Part shown: positions 35,535 through 44,087 of the stretch, in pieces
Position numbering within the stretch: the stretch's first letter is position 1
Layout: each line of letters opens with the position of its first letter
DNA from: Cyanocohniella sp. LLY
Lineage (GTDB): Bacteria > Cyanobacteriota > Cyanobacteriia > Cyanobacteriales > Nostocaceae
NCBI GenBank assembly: GCA_022241785.1
Contig: JAKOMP010000019.1
Span: 1 to 64,000 of the forward strand
DNA: 64,000 nucleotides
Direction: 5' to 3'
The notes under the pieces: model-generated
The model's input: the letters and a program-made list of their open reading frames with translations, nothing else
Told to the model about the DNA's origin: nothing
The model's database searches: none
Program-made: the position numbers and the translations under genes

Positions 35535-37553
35535 ATGGTATCTACTACTACACGCTTCTCGGATGTTCAAAACCATTGGGCGCTTCCATTCATTGAAGCC
35601 CTAGCAGCACGGCGGATTTTAAATGGCTATCCTAATGGAACTTTTCGTCCCGATAATTCTGTGACTCGCGCTGAGTTCGCAGCCATAATTGGGGCGGTAT
35701 TTACAATGCCGCTGTTGCGGAAATATGTCCCTTTTGTGGATGTCCCGGCTAATCACTGGGCCATAAGTGCCATTCAAAAAACTTACGAAACGGGATTTCT
35801 CATCGGCTATCCTGATGGGCGTTTTCGTCCCAATGACCGAATTTTCCGCAGCGATGTTTTAGTTGCTTTGGTCAATGGCTTGAATATTGCGGCTGATGTC
35901 AAACCTGATTTGTTGAGTGCTCTACCACAAATTTATCAAGATGCAGATAAAATTCCTGGTTATGCCAGAAGCCAAGTAGCTATTGCTACTAGTATAAATT
36001 TAGTGGCGAGTCATCCCAATGTAAAATTACTCAACCCGACTGTAGCGGCAACTCGCGCTGAAGTATCAGTAATGGTATATCAAGCTTTGGTGTATTTGGG
36101 GCAGATAGAAAAAATAGCTTCCAACTTCATCATAGTGCCACCGCTAGCCGTGCCAACTTCGGGAACTGTGAGTGTCAGTCATCAGCGAGAGTTTCGCGCG
36201 GCCTGGGTAACAACAGTTTGGAATAGTGATTGGCCTTCCAAAGCGGGACTTCCTGTAGCCCAACAGCAAGCGGAATTTTTAGAAATTCTCAACCGCCTCC
36301 AAGCATTAAACTTTAACGCCCTAATTTTGCAAGTGCGACCAGAGGGCGATGCTTTATATTCTTCCCCATTAGAGCCGTGGAGTGCTTGGCTGACGGGAAC
36401 TCAAGGTAGAGCGCCAGAACCATTTTATGATCCTTTAGAGTTTGCGATCGCAGAATGTCACAAGCGTAATATTGAACTTCATGCTTGGTTTAATCCTTAC
36501 CGCGCCAAAACTAGTCTCACAGCTAGACCCAATGCCCGCCCCCATATAGCTTTGACCAATCCCGAAGTAGTTTACCAGTGGGGTACTCAGCTATGGATGG
36601 ACCCAGGAATCAAAATTGTCCAAGATAGAGCCTATAACGTCATTATGGATGTTGTCAGTCGCTACAATTTGGATGGCATTCACCTAGATGATTATTTTTA
36701 CCCTTATCCCATCCAGGGTCAGACTTTCCCCGATGATAAAACCTATGCAGCATATAGGGCTACAGGTGGTGGACTTAGCTTAGGTGATTGGCGACGAGAA
36801 AATGTCAATCAAATGGTGTTGCGTCTATTTCAGGGAATTAAAGCTACAAAGCCCCATGTCAAATTTGGCATTAGTCCTTTTGGGATTTATCGACCTGGAC
36901 AACCACCAGGAATCACTGGCTTAGATGCCTATAATGTGCTTTATGCCGATGCTAAAAAATGGTTAGAGCAAGGCTGGGTTGATTATATGGCCCCCCAACT
37001 TTATTGGCGCACTGATCAAACAGCTCAGAGTTACCCAGTATTACTGCAATGGTGGACAGGAATTAATCCCCAACGACGACATATATATGTAGGTAATACT
37101 CTTAGTCAACTAGATGGTAAGGCCTGGAAAGATGAAGAAATTGATAAACAAGTAAAAATTACGCGCAACCTTGTAGGAAACTTAGCATTAGGAAACATTT
37201 TCTTCAGCATGACTCCGATTAATCAAAATCGCCAAGGCATTGCTGATAGATTCCAAAATTCACTTTATGCTAGTCCTGCAATAGTACCTACCATGCCTTG
37301 GCAGAATACAGTTGCACCACCTCCTCCTAAAGAACTGCAAGTTAACAATCGTCGGTTAAGTTGGCAACTAGGTGATAATCAACCTGTTCGTTCTTGGACT
37401 CTATACCGCCAAACTGGTACTACTTGGATACTTCAGCGGGTTTTGTCTGCCGGTACAACTTTCGCCACTGTGCAACAAGCTGGAACCTATGCCGTATGTG
37501 CAGTTGATAGATTGGCAAATGAGAGTTTAGGAACAGTAATTGCCGTAAGTTAG
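35535..37553 (+). CDS. SLH-repeat protein with a glycoside-hydrolase-like (GHL10/DUF187) domain
   Basis: Three surface-layer-homology repeats come first (TRFSDVQNHWALPFIEALAA, RKYVPFVDVPANHWAISAIQ and a weaker third up to about residue 200), which in other bacteria bind cell-wall polymers. A TIM-barrel domain follows (about 215-580): REFRAAWVTTVWNSDWP, NALILQVRPEGDALYSS, LHAWFNPYRAK, DGIHLDDYFYPYP and YMAPQLYWR, all typical of the GHL10 family. A short C-terminal beta domain (about 610-670) ends it. No signal peptide is visible at this ATG or at the 35475 ATG on the track, which is odd for a surface protein. Its substrate would presumably be a wall or sheath glycan. Confidence 0.88.
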   Translation: MVSTTTRFSDVQNHWALPFIEALAARRILNGYPNGTFRPDNSVTRAEFAAIIGAVFTMPLLRKYVPFVDVPANHWAISAIQKTYETGFLIGYPDGRFRPNDRIFRSDVLVALVNGLNIAADVKPDLLSALPQIYQDADKIPGYARSQVAIATSINLVASHPNVKLLNPTVAATRAEVSVMVYQALVYLGQIEKIASNFIIVPPLAVPTSGTVSVSHQREFRAAWVTTVWNSDWPSKAGLPVAQQQAEFLEILNRLQALNFNALILQVRPEGDALYSSPLEPWSAWLTGTQGRAPEPFYDPLEFAIAECHKRNIELHAWFNPYRAKTSLTARPNARPHIALTNPEVVYQWGTQLWMDPGIKIVQDRAYNVIMDVVSRYNLDGIHLDDYFYPYPIQGQTFPDDKTYAAYRATGGGLSLGDWRRENVNQMVLRLFQGIKATKPHVKFGISPFGIYRPGQPPGITGLDAYNVLYADAKKWLEQGWVDYMAPQLYWRTDQTAQSYPVLLQWWTGINPQRRHIYVGNTLSQLDGKAWKDEEIDKQVKITRNLVGNLALGNIFFSMTPINQNRQGIADRFQNSLYASPAIVPTMPWQNTVAPPPPKELQVNNRRLSWQLGDNQPVRSWTLYRQTGTTWILQRVLSAGTTFATVQQAGTYAVCAVDRLANESLGTVIAVS

Positions 37554-37593
37554 GGAACTTTCATTTCAATAAACATCCCCAAATTTATTGTAG

Positions 37594-37635
37594 AGCAGGC
37601 ATACTTCGACAAGCTCAGTACAAGTCTTGCCTGCT
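37594..37635. terminator. Hairpin between convergent genes
   Basis: AGCAGGCA (37594-37601) and TGCCTGCT (37628-37635) can pair around CTTCGACAAGCTCAGTACAA. The structure overlaps the last base of the dynamin stop codon. It lies between the convergent SLH and dynamin genes and contains the GACAAGCTCA motif of the 29.9 and 44 kb repeats, so it may be repeat-derived and still end transcripts. Confidence 0.45.
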
Positions 37636-40201
37636 AATTACCAATACATTGACTCAGCAAAACTTCTAAATCATTGTTTACCTGTTCAAGTTCTTGACGC
37701 TTTTGATAAATCAACTCTTTTTCAGCTTCGCGTTGTTCCAGAGTTTCTTGATGAGCTTTTTCTTGTTGTTCCAGAAGGTTTTCATAAAGTGCGATCGCTT
37801 GCTCAATTACTCGGCTTGCTGACTCAACACGGCTATCAAAAATTGTGTTAATTATTTCTTTTAACTTATTATAAAATTCCTGTTTTGAGTCTTTCAACTT
37901 TTTAGTACCTGTGTCAGAAACTTTCTTCTTTATTTGGTCGTTTAATCCATCTAAATCAAGCATTCCTAAACCAAATGAACTAGCAATTGTAGCAGCAAGA
38001 CTAGCGACAACAACTGCAATGAATCCAATTCCTGCGAATACTATTAACCCCGCTGCTAAAGCAGCACCTATTCCCAGCCCTCCACCTATTCCTCCGAGAC
38101 CCATAAAATCATCATGGATACCAGTAATGGAAAGATCCATTTGTTTACTAAAATTTGTTTTAATCTTCTGATCTAAGCGTTGAAAATCTTCTTGAATCGC
38201 TTCTATTTCGTAAGCAATATTTGCATCTAAATAATCAACACCTTCTTTGATGATAATATCTTTTAGTGTCTGATTACCCCACTCATCTATTTCTTTTGAT
38301 AAGTCTCTGATAAATTGATTAGTATAATCTTTAATCAGTTTGTCTTGGCTTGTAACTGGGTTATGTTCCGAATACCAAATTTGACTTTTTTTAGCCATCT
38401 TTTTATCTAATTTCTTAAGCCACTCATCCCAAGACTTAGTAGCTTCTTCATAAACTTTCGTTACTAAATTAGATAATAATTTACGTATTTTTACATCTCG
38501 TCCACTGGCTTCTCCTATCTTTTCTAAAATTCCTAACTTTTCAGCCTCAGAAATTTGAATTTTTCCGTTTAAAGTATTTTCAGATTGAGATAAAGCATTG
38601 AAACATTTGTGAATTATTTTATTAATTTGACTGACAGAAGATTCAATTTTTACTCTGCCACTTTCAACTGTAAGAAATTGCTCAAGAGAAGAAGTAAAAT
38701 TTTGAAAGCTTTGCAAATACTCATTTTCTACTCCCTGTAAAATGGCATCTAGTGTAGCTTGAGCAGAAATTAAATGAACGCGGTTGTTACCTGTAACTAA
38801 GGGCTTTTGACCCAAGACAAACTTTTCAATTCTCTGTCTTACTTGTTCACGACCTTTCTCACTACGCACTAAATCTATGAAATTACCTACTACAAAAAGA
38901 TTATTGGCAGGTTCATTTTCTTGACCATGATTTAGTTGAATTTTTATATCCTGGAGTAAGTCACGCTCTCCTTGAGATAAGGAACATGAAGCATTAGTGA
39001 GAAAAATGACTGCATCAGTATCTTTGAGCAATCTTTGTGTAACTGTAGTGCGGTCAGGATGTTCGTTTAAGCCTGGAGAGTCTATGATTTCCACCCCACT
39101 ACTACATAACTCTAAATCAGGATGCTCAAAAACAATTTCTGCAATTTCCGAATGTGCTAATTCATCACTGAGACAACCTAATGCTGCTTCTTCTGAAATT
39201 GTCGCTTTTAGTTGATACTCTTCAGCAGGTATCTCTTCTTCTCGTCCATCTTTATAACGGCAAGTTACTCGTTTTTTAGTGCCATATTTTAAAACGGTTA
39301 TTGCACCACTACAAGGAATTTCCCTCACAGGTTGTATTTCTTCCCCTAGTAAAGCATTTAAAAAAGTTGATTTACCTCGGCTAAATTCACCGACAACTGC
39401 TAACCTAAATTGTTGAGATTGCAATTTTTTAAATACTTGGTTGGCTTCTTCTATCAAAGTATGAGGAAGAAATTCTTGCTGCTGGCATTCCTCAATAATT
39501 TCAAAAATCTGATTACAATAATTATCTAATTTTTTATGACGGCTTTGAACCTTTTTAAATTCTTTGTAATCTATATTCTTCTGCTGTTTAGTATTTTTGT
39601 GTTCTAGCTTAACAGGTAAAGTCTTCAGAATATCACTGGCGGCTTTGACAAATATAGTATCCAGTTCTTGGAAACGAGAGGGGTCAAGTAAAAAATGCAC
39701 TTCATTGACAGCAGTAAGTTCTACATTTCCATGATGAGTAAATCCAGTTTCTAAAACTGCTAAGTGTTGTAGATTAATCCCTAACTGCTTGGCAACTATT
39801 TGTAAATACTTTTTCTCACGGGAATCCATGTCTCCATCTGCGGCTGATATTTCATAACCAAAGTTGATTAACAACAATCTTTCTGATTCGGAAAGTGGAG
39901 CCGCAAGTGTCAATAAGTCATTAGCTTTTTGATAAACTTGATTTTCTTTTACACCCTTAATCATCAAATGTGTTAATCGACGCACATCACTGTCTGGAAG
40001 GCTAAATCGATAAACAATGGTCAGTAACCTTTGCTTTTCCGACTCAGCTACTTTGCCATCTACAAATATCACTCCCAGTAATACTGTGACTAAATTTGCT
40101 AAAAATATTACAAGCGGCGTGATATCTCGTTGACTCAGTTTTTGTCCTGTGATGCGCGACAATAATTCAATAGTCTGAGCGCCGACCTGTGCAGTTTTCA
40201 T
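37634..40201 (-). CDS. Large dynamin-like GTPase with an N-terminal TerB-like domain
   Basis: This predicted membrane-remodelling GTPase has about 855 residues from the ATG at 40201 (the ORF track uses an upstream TTG). A TerB-like helical domain comes first (about 40-150; VDGKVAESEKQRLL and AADGDMDSREKKYL, with the acidic pattern of tellurite-resistance TerB). A dynamin GTPase follows: P-loop GEFSRGKST (about 271-279), switch II in IIDSPGL, and a G4 position reading GNFID where TKxD-like motifs are usual. A long helical stalk follows, with two hydrophobic stretches (AALAAGLIVFAGIGFIAVVV and a following one) that may insert in membrane, and a Gln/Glu-rich coiled coil at the end. It is divergent from two unknown genes, which may work with it. 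Confidence 0.85.
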   Translation of the reverse strand: MKTAQVGAQTIELLSRITGQKLSQRDITPLVIFLANLVTVLLGVIFVDGKVAESEKQRLLTIVYRFSLPDSDVRRLTHLMIKGVKENQVYQKANDLLTLAAPLSESERLLLINFGYEISAADGDMDSREKKYLQIVAKQLGINLQHLAVLETGFTHHGNVELTAVNEVHFLLDPSRFQELDTIFVKAASDILKTLPVKLEHKNTKQQKNIDYKEFKKVQSRHKKLDNYCNQIFEIIEECQQQEFLPHTLIEEANQVFKKLQSQQFRLAVVGEFSRGKSTFLNALLGEEIQPVREIPCSGAITVLKYGTKKRVTCRYKDGREEEIPAEEYQLKATISEEAALGCLSDELAHSEIAEIVFEHPDLELCSSGVEIIDSPGLNEHPDRTTVTQRLLKDTDAVIFLTNASCSLSQGERDLLQDIKIQLNHGQENEPANNLFVVGNFIDLVRSEKGREQVRQRIEKFVLGQKPLVTGNNRVHLISAQATLDAILQGVENEYLQSFQNFTSSLEQFLTVESGRVKIESSVSQINKIIHKCFNALSQSENTLNGKIQISEAEKLGILEKIGEASGRDVKIRKLLSNLVTKVYEEATKSWDEWLKKLDKKMAKKSQIWYSEHNPVTSQDKLIKDYTNQFIRDLSKEIDEWGNQTLKDIIIKEGVDYLDANIAYEIEAIQEDFQRLDQKIKTNFSKQMDLSITGIHDDFMGLGGIGGGLGIGAALAAGLIVFAGIGFIAVVVASLAATIASSFGLGMLDLDGLNDQIKKKVSDTGTKKLKDSKQEFYNKLKEIINTIFDSRVESASRVIEQAIALYENLLEQQEKAHQETLEQREAEKELIYQKRQELEQVNNDLEVLLSQCIGN

Positions 40202-40344
40202 AAAGATTGTGAGCCGATAAAGTTTTCCAGTTTTAGTATGCCCAGGTTTTACCAAAATTCACTTATTTACCGAATAATTACGGTTATATTTTTGACTTAT
40301 AATTAGTTAGGCTCAGAAAAATTAGCTTTTAGTAATGCAGAAAT

Positions 40345-41640
40345 ATGTTGTTCCAATTTGCCCCTGCAATTCGAGCTGGTATTGAAACTGGTAAATATAT
40401 TCAAGTCTTGAGCAATGGAATACCAATCAGTATGGCTAGAGATGGAGCTACGGGACAGTTTATTGCTCATGCGATTGGTGCAACAGTCAATAATAGCCCT
40501 TTATCACCCCTGGTAGTTGCTCCTAATTTGTTGATAAATGGGATGCAAATGTATCAAAACCATCAAGGCTTTACATCTGTACTCAATAGTCTGCAAACTT
40601 TACAAACTAGCTTGGGAGTGTTGCAAGCCACAACAGCTTTGATTGGTGTGGGAACAATCGCAGGTGTAGCACTAACAGCAGTCAATCTACATCAGACACT
40701 CAAGCTGAGAAAAGAAGTAGAGCAAATGCGGCTGGAAGTCAAAAATGGCTTTATTGACTTAAAACAAGCTTTAAAAGACCAAGGAGCAGAAATTCGACAA
40801 TTAATTGAAGAAGTAGCCCAAGATATCAAATTTGAACAACATCGTACTGTTTTAATTCGGGCGTATGGGCTGTTTATCCAGGCGATGAACCGCTTTCGTT
40901 CAGCAATGCAATTACAGGATATGAACCGGAGAAACGCTGAGATTGATGGTGTGCGGGGAATGTTATTTGAGGCTTTAGCCGATTACACTAATCCTCATTT
41001 GTTATCAGAAACTTGTGCAGCTGGACAACTCCGCAGACTGGAATGTGCTTGGACAATTGAACAGGGGATTATTGCGACATATCAAGCCCAAAACGAAATG
41101 TCAGCCGTTAGCGATAGACTTTACCATCTGCAAAATACCATCAGTGAAAATGCTTGCATGGTAATCAATTCATGCGAATCATGCGATGAACTTGATTTTC
41201 TTTTCCCTGAAATCAGCCGGATTCGTAACCACGATTTAGCAGTTGTGGAAACATGGCATCATCAAGTTGAGTGGATGCGATCGCTATCTCCATCAGATCT
41301 GAAACTCTTAAATAGCGCTGATTTCAATACTTCAGAATCTAACGACACCCCAGACACCAACGCAGCCACAACTGCTTTAGTACCACCAGAACAACTAACG
41401 TATGAAAATTTAAGTGAAAAATCTCACTTTGCTTCTCTGCGTGACCAGTTACTATTTATATTTAAGCCAGCGCTACGTAAAGACTATGAAGCCTACGTAA
41501 ATCAACAAGCTGGTGTTGCTGGTTACAGAACATTATTTCCTAAGAATTTACAGCAAGCTTCAGATTTAACGGTTGCTAATCTTTATTACTACTTCAAGAT
41601 TCGAGATGAATCGAAAGTTGAGCAAGAACAAGCAGTGTAG
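40345..41640 (+). CDS. Unknown protein with membrane hairpin and coiled coil, next to the dynamin gene
   Basis: The 431-residue protein begins with an uncharged region, then a hydrophobic Gly/Ala/Val/Thr-rich stretch (TTALIGVGTIAGVALTAVNL, about residues 97-116) that could be one membrane segment. A coiled coil with heptad-like Leu/Ile/Val spacing follows (LKLRKEVEQMRLEVKNGFIDLKQ). The remainder (about 160-420) is largely helical and contains a few Cys (CESCDEL). This layout of membrane segment plus coil recalls small partners or effectors of membrane systems, but I recognise no family. It starts 143 bases from the divergent dynamin gene and precedes a second unknown gene by 82 bases. Confidence 0.65.
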   Translation: MLFQFAPAIRAGIETGKYIQVLSNGIPISMARDGATGQFIAHAIGATVNNSPLSPLVVAPNLLINGMQMYQNHQGFTSVLNSLQTLQTSLGVLQATTALIGVGTIAGVALTAVNLHQTLKLRKEVEQMRLEVKNGFIDLKQALKDQGAEIRQLIEEVAQDIKFEQHRTVLIRAYGLFIQAMNRFRSAMQLQDMNRRNAEIDGVRGMLFEALADYTNPHLLSETCAAGQLRRLECAWTIEQGIIATYQAQNEMSAVSDRLYHLQNTISENACMVINSCESCDELDFLFPEISRIRNHDLAVVETWHHQVEWMRSLSPSDLKLLNSADFNTSESNDTPDTNAATTALVPPEQLTYENLSEKSHFASLRDQLLFIFKPALRKDYEAYVNQQAGVAGYRTLFPKNLQQASDLTVANLYYYFKIRDESKVEQEQAV

Positions 41641-41722
41641 GTTATGACAACAAAGCAGTATCTAGTTTCTCAATCACAAAATTCTGAAGTACAAGAAATT
41701 CATCTTCTCTAATTAACTAAAT

Positions 41723-42334
41723 ATGGGCGTATTTAACAAAATTACAGCAACGTTTCAGGAGTCTAGACAATTTATCAAGAAAAGTCTAGAAGAATACATT
41801 ATGTTTAGCTCAGAAGCTAAACAATTGACTTTGAAAAATAAAATGGTTTTACTTCTCTGTCAACAAGCTATATCTAGAGTTGAGCAATTGAAAAGCTTAG
41901 AACCAGACTCTGAGGAAGGGCTGATTGCGACAATAGAGTATAATAAAATACAAGTAAAATTACATTTTACTCCTGAAAAAATTACTCTTCATGAAGATTG
42001 TATTGCAGGTGAACTTCGTTTATTAAAGCAACCTGAATTTGACACAGAATCAATAATTTACCGTTACCTCATCGCAGGTTGGAAAACATTTTTGGGAGGT
42101 AAAATACCCAATGGTACTTTACCAAAAGAAGTGAAAATCGAAAATGATAAGGTTTACTATACTCTCCCTCGAAATCAGTTACAGCTTTTAGATTCCCTTT
42201 TCCATAATCTGGAAACTGGTTCTGCTTTGATAACTAACCTTAAACAAGGGGATTTAACTATTGAAACTTCAGTAGCTTTGAGTTGGAATAATTTCAAACT
42301 TCAAAATCTGCTTCAACTTTTGAATCCAAAATAG
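41723..42334 (+). CDS. Unknown protein downstream of the dynamin-linked gene
   Basis: The 203-residue protein has no membrane segment or known motif. It begins with a helical part (FQESRQFIKKSLEEYI, LKNKMVLLLCQQAISRVEQL) and ends with a mixed alpha/beta part (KITLHEDCIAGELRLLK, GNLTIETSV-like strands near the end). It follows the previous unknown gene in the same direction with a gap of 82 bases, so a joint role with the dynamin locus is likely but unproven. It is convergent with the GNAT gene, whose stop lies 15 bases away. Confidence 0.65.
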   Translation: MGVFNKITATFQESRQFIKKSLEEYIMFSSEAKQLTLKNKMVLLLCQQAISRVEQLKSLEPDSEEGLIATIEYNKIQVKLHFTPEKITLHEDCIAGELRLLKQPEFDTESIIYRYLIAGWKTFLGGKIPNGTLPKEVKIENDKVYYTLPRNQLQLLDSLFHNLETGSALITNLKQGDLTIETSVALSWNNFKLQNLLQLLNPK

Positions 42335-42349
42335 ACAAAACAAACAATA

Positions 42350-42796
42350 TTACTCTGATTTATCACTTTTTTGAGAAAAATTAAGATCATTTCCATCATA
42401 TATCCACATTGGTTTGACACCCTGTGAATGCTGGAAACCAAGTTTTTCATAAAATGGAACAGCATTATTTATTGCCAGTAATATTTGCTGATGAAAATTA
42501 ATATAACGGCTTTGCAAACGCTTGAGAATTTCTCGCCCTATACCTCTATTTTGATATGAGGGTAACACTAATAAATGAGGATAATAAACAACTAATGCTC
42601 CATCTGAAATGGCATTACCAAGACCAATCAGCAAATTTTGATGCCATGCTGAAATAACTGTGTGCGAATTGCCAAGAGCTAATAAAAGTTGTTCAGGCTT
42701 CTCTGCTGATGACCATCCACATTGTGCATAAAGATTGATGACTTGATTACGGGTAAGTTTTGCTTTATCTTGATACTCAATTTCTGCAAAATTCAT
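42350..42796 (-). CDS. GNAT family N-acetyltransferase
   Basis: This 148-residue protein is one GNAT domain. The acetyl-CoA phosphate loop is VLPSYQNRGIGREILKRL (the Q/RxxGxG/A motif), followed by the substrate-binding helix and the late NNAVPFYEKLGFQ motif. The acceptor is not known, as the family acetylates proteins, small amines and antibiotics. It is convergent with the unknown gene upstream in coordinates, and its start lies beside a mini-element. Confidence 0.87.
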   Translation of the reverse strand: MNFAEIEYQDKAKLTRNQVINLYAQCGWSSAEKPEQLLLALGNSHTVISAWHQNLLIGLGNAISDGALVVYYPHLLVLPSYQNRGIGREILKRLQSRYINFHQQILLAINNAVPFYEKLGFQHSQGVKPMWIYDGNDLNFSQKSDKSE

Positions 42797-42804
42797 ATAA
42801 TCTT

Positions 42805-42896
42805 AGGACTTACGCACTCGCCACGAAAATTAAGGCTTTGAGATTGCTTCCCTACGGTCGCAATGACGGAAATACGTGGTTGGTTACGTAAGTCCT
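42805..42896. repeat. Mini-element with 10-base inverted ends
   Basis: AGGACTTACG (42805-42814) and CGTAAGTCCT (42887-42896) bound 92 bases that contain GATTGCTTCCCTACGGTCGC and CAATGACGG. This is of the type of non-autonomous elements often seen in Nostoc genomes. It has no ORF of its own and sits within the GNAT promoter region. Confidence 0.75.
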
Positions 42897-43025
42897 GTAA
42901 TCTGTATAATCTTTATTCTCAGTGGCTTAAAAGCCACCGAGTCGTTTTTCATCCTTGGTCTAAAGCACAGAATCCAGTACGACATACCTATTCTTCCAGG
43001 GCTTTCAAACTCCCGTCTGTTTCTT

Positions 43026-43059
43026 GTAACGCACCATGCCCTATGATGAGGTGCGTTAC
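43026..43059. repeat. Perfect hairpin repeat GTAACGCACC
   Basis: GTAACGCACC (43026-43035) pairs with GGTGCGTTAC (43050-43059) around a 14-base loop. The surrounding 42900-43200 region holds no gene; it also has GTGGCTTAAAAGCCAC near 42923, and phrases that look like insertion-sequence edges, but I could not resolve an element. Confidence 0.65.
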
Positions 43060-43202
43060 GCTTTTCAAGGTGCCATGCCTCTCGGCTGAAGGGTTTTTTG
43101 AATGGTTGAATACCCTACCACAAGCATGATCGTACCAAAAAAGTCCTTCTCAAAGAACGAGGCTTTAAACCCAATTTTTCGGTAAATTACAATTTTGCCT
43201 GA

Positions 43203-43727
43203 CTACTTGCCAACATATCTACTAAACAATTGAATAGCGTCGGCAATATTGACATCTCCATCCCCGTTGGCATCTAAGAAAGAATTTAAGACAGAATTTC
43301 CACCAGTTCGGGGATTTTGGGCATTAGCACCAGATTGTAATAAATTCAATACTATAGGCACAATCATAGGTAACAATTGCATGATTGTACCAGCATCTAA
43401 TCCTGTCTGTTGGGAAGCTACCTGTGCTACCTGCTGTTGGATTTGAGGGGGAAACAGGGAACTGACGGCTTGAGGGTTAGAAGAAGTCCCAGCATATTGA
43501 TTAACCAATGCTTGGGTTGCTTCACTACCCTCTGTGGATTGCTTCTGTTGTAAAGCAGAACGTACATAGTTACCTACTACACCGACAACAGATTGCATGG
43601 TTGAAGGATTTGTCCCAGTAGCATTACTCAGCTGATTAACAGTGTTAAGAATACCGCCGAGTTGACCTAAACTAGCTTGTTGACTGGGATTACTCACAGC
43701 ACCGAGAATTTGGTCAAATAGACCCAT
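43203..43727 (-). CDS. DUF937 protein with a C-terminal calcium-type loop
   Basis: The protein begins MGLFDQILGAVSNPSQQASLGQLGG, as DUF937 proteins do, with helical segments rich in Gln, Ser and Asn, and a LLPMIVPIVLNLLQSG helix. At the C-terminus DANGDGDVNIADAIQLF is a dockerin/EF-hand-like calcium loop. The function is unknown. Two ATGs are possible (43733 and 43727); GGAG lies close to the first, but the second matches the family start. It is a solitary gene followed by a repeat-rich gap. Confidence 0.75.
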   Translation of the reverse strand: MGLFDQILGAVSNPSQQASLGQLGGILNTVNQLSNATGTNPSTMQSVVGVVGNYVRSALQQKQSTEGSEATQALVNQYAGTSSNPQAVSSLFPPQIQQQVAQVASQQTGLDAGTIMQLLPMIVPIVLNLLQSGANAQNPRTGGNSVLNSFLDANGDGDVNIADAIQLFSRYVGK

Positions 43728-43970
43728 AATCATCGTTCTCCTTGTGTTTTCATTTTTTGACTGCGGAAAAGCTGTTGCTATTATGAAAGAATTAACTCCG
43801 CAAAACTAGAGACTTAAGGATGAAAAATTGGTGTCATCAGGGTGTACAAATAAAGTTTTGTTCGTAGTGAGCGATTTATCGCTCTCTTGCAATATTTTAA
43901 AGGTCTAGAGCCGCTGACTACAAACTTATAGGGTAGCCAGCCCTATTAGGGTAAATGGCAGACAAGACTT

Positions 43971-44070
43971 GTACTGAGCAGTTCGGCAAGCTCACTGTAA
44001 CACTTGTCGTAAAGCCCTGAAGGGCATAGCTGCGCTTACCGCGTAGCGTCTCGTAGAGAAGTATGCCTAC
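43971..44070. repeat. Dispersed repeat motifs upstream of the proS end
   Basis: CTGAGCAGTTCGGCAAGCTCACTG (43976-43999 approximately) and GCGTAGCGTCTCGTAGAG (44041-44058, complement of the CTCTACGAGACGCTGCGCG family) are found here. Both families also occur at 29.9-30.1 kb. The gap from 43734 to 44087 shows no gene. Confidence 0.65.
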
Positions 44071-44087
44071 CCCACAAAATTTGTGTT

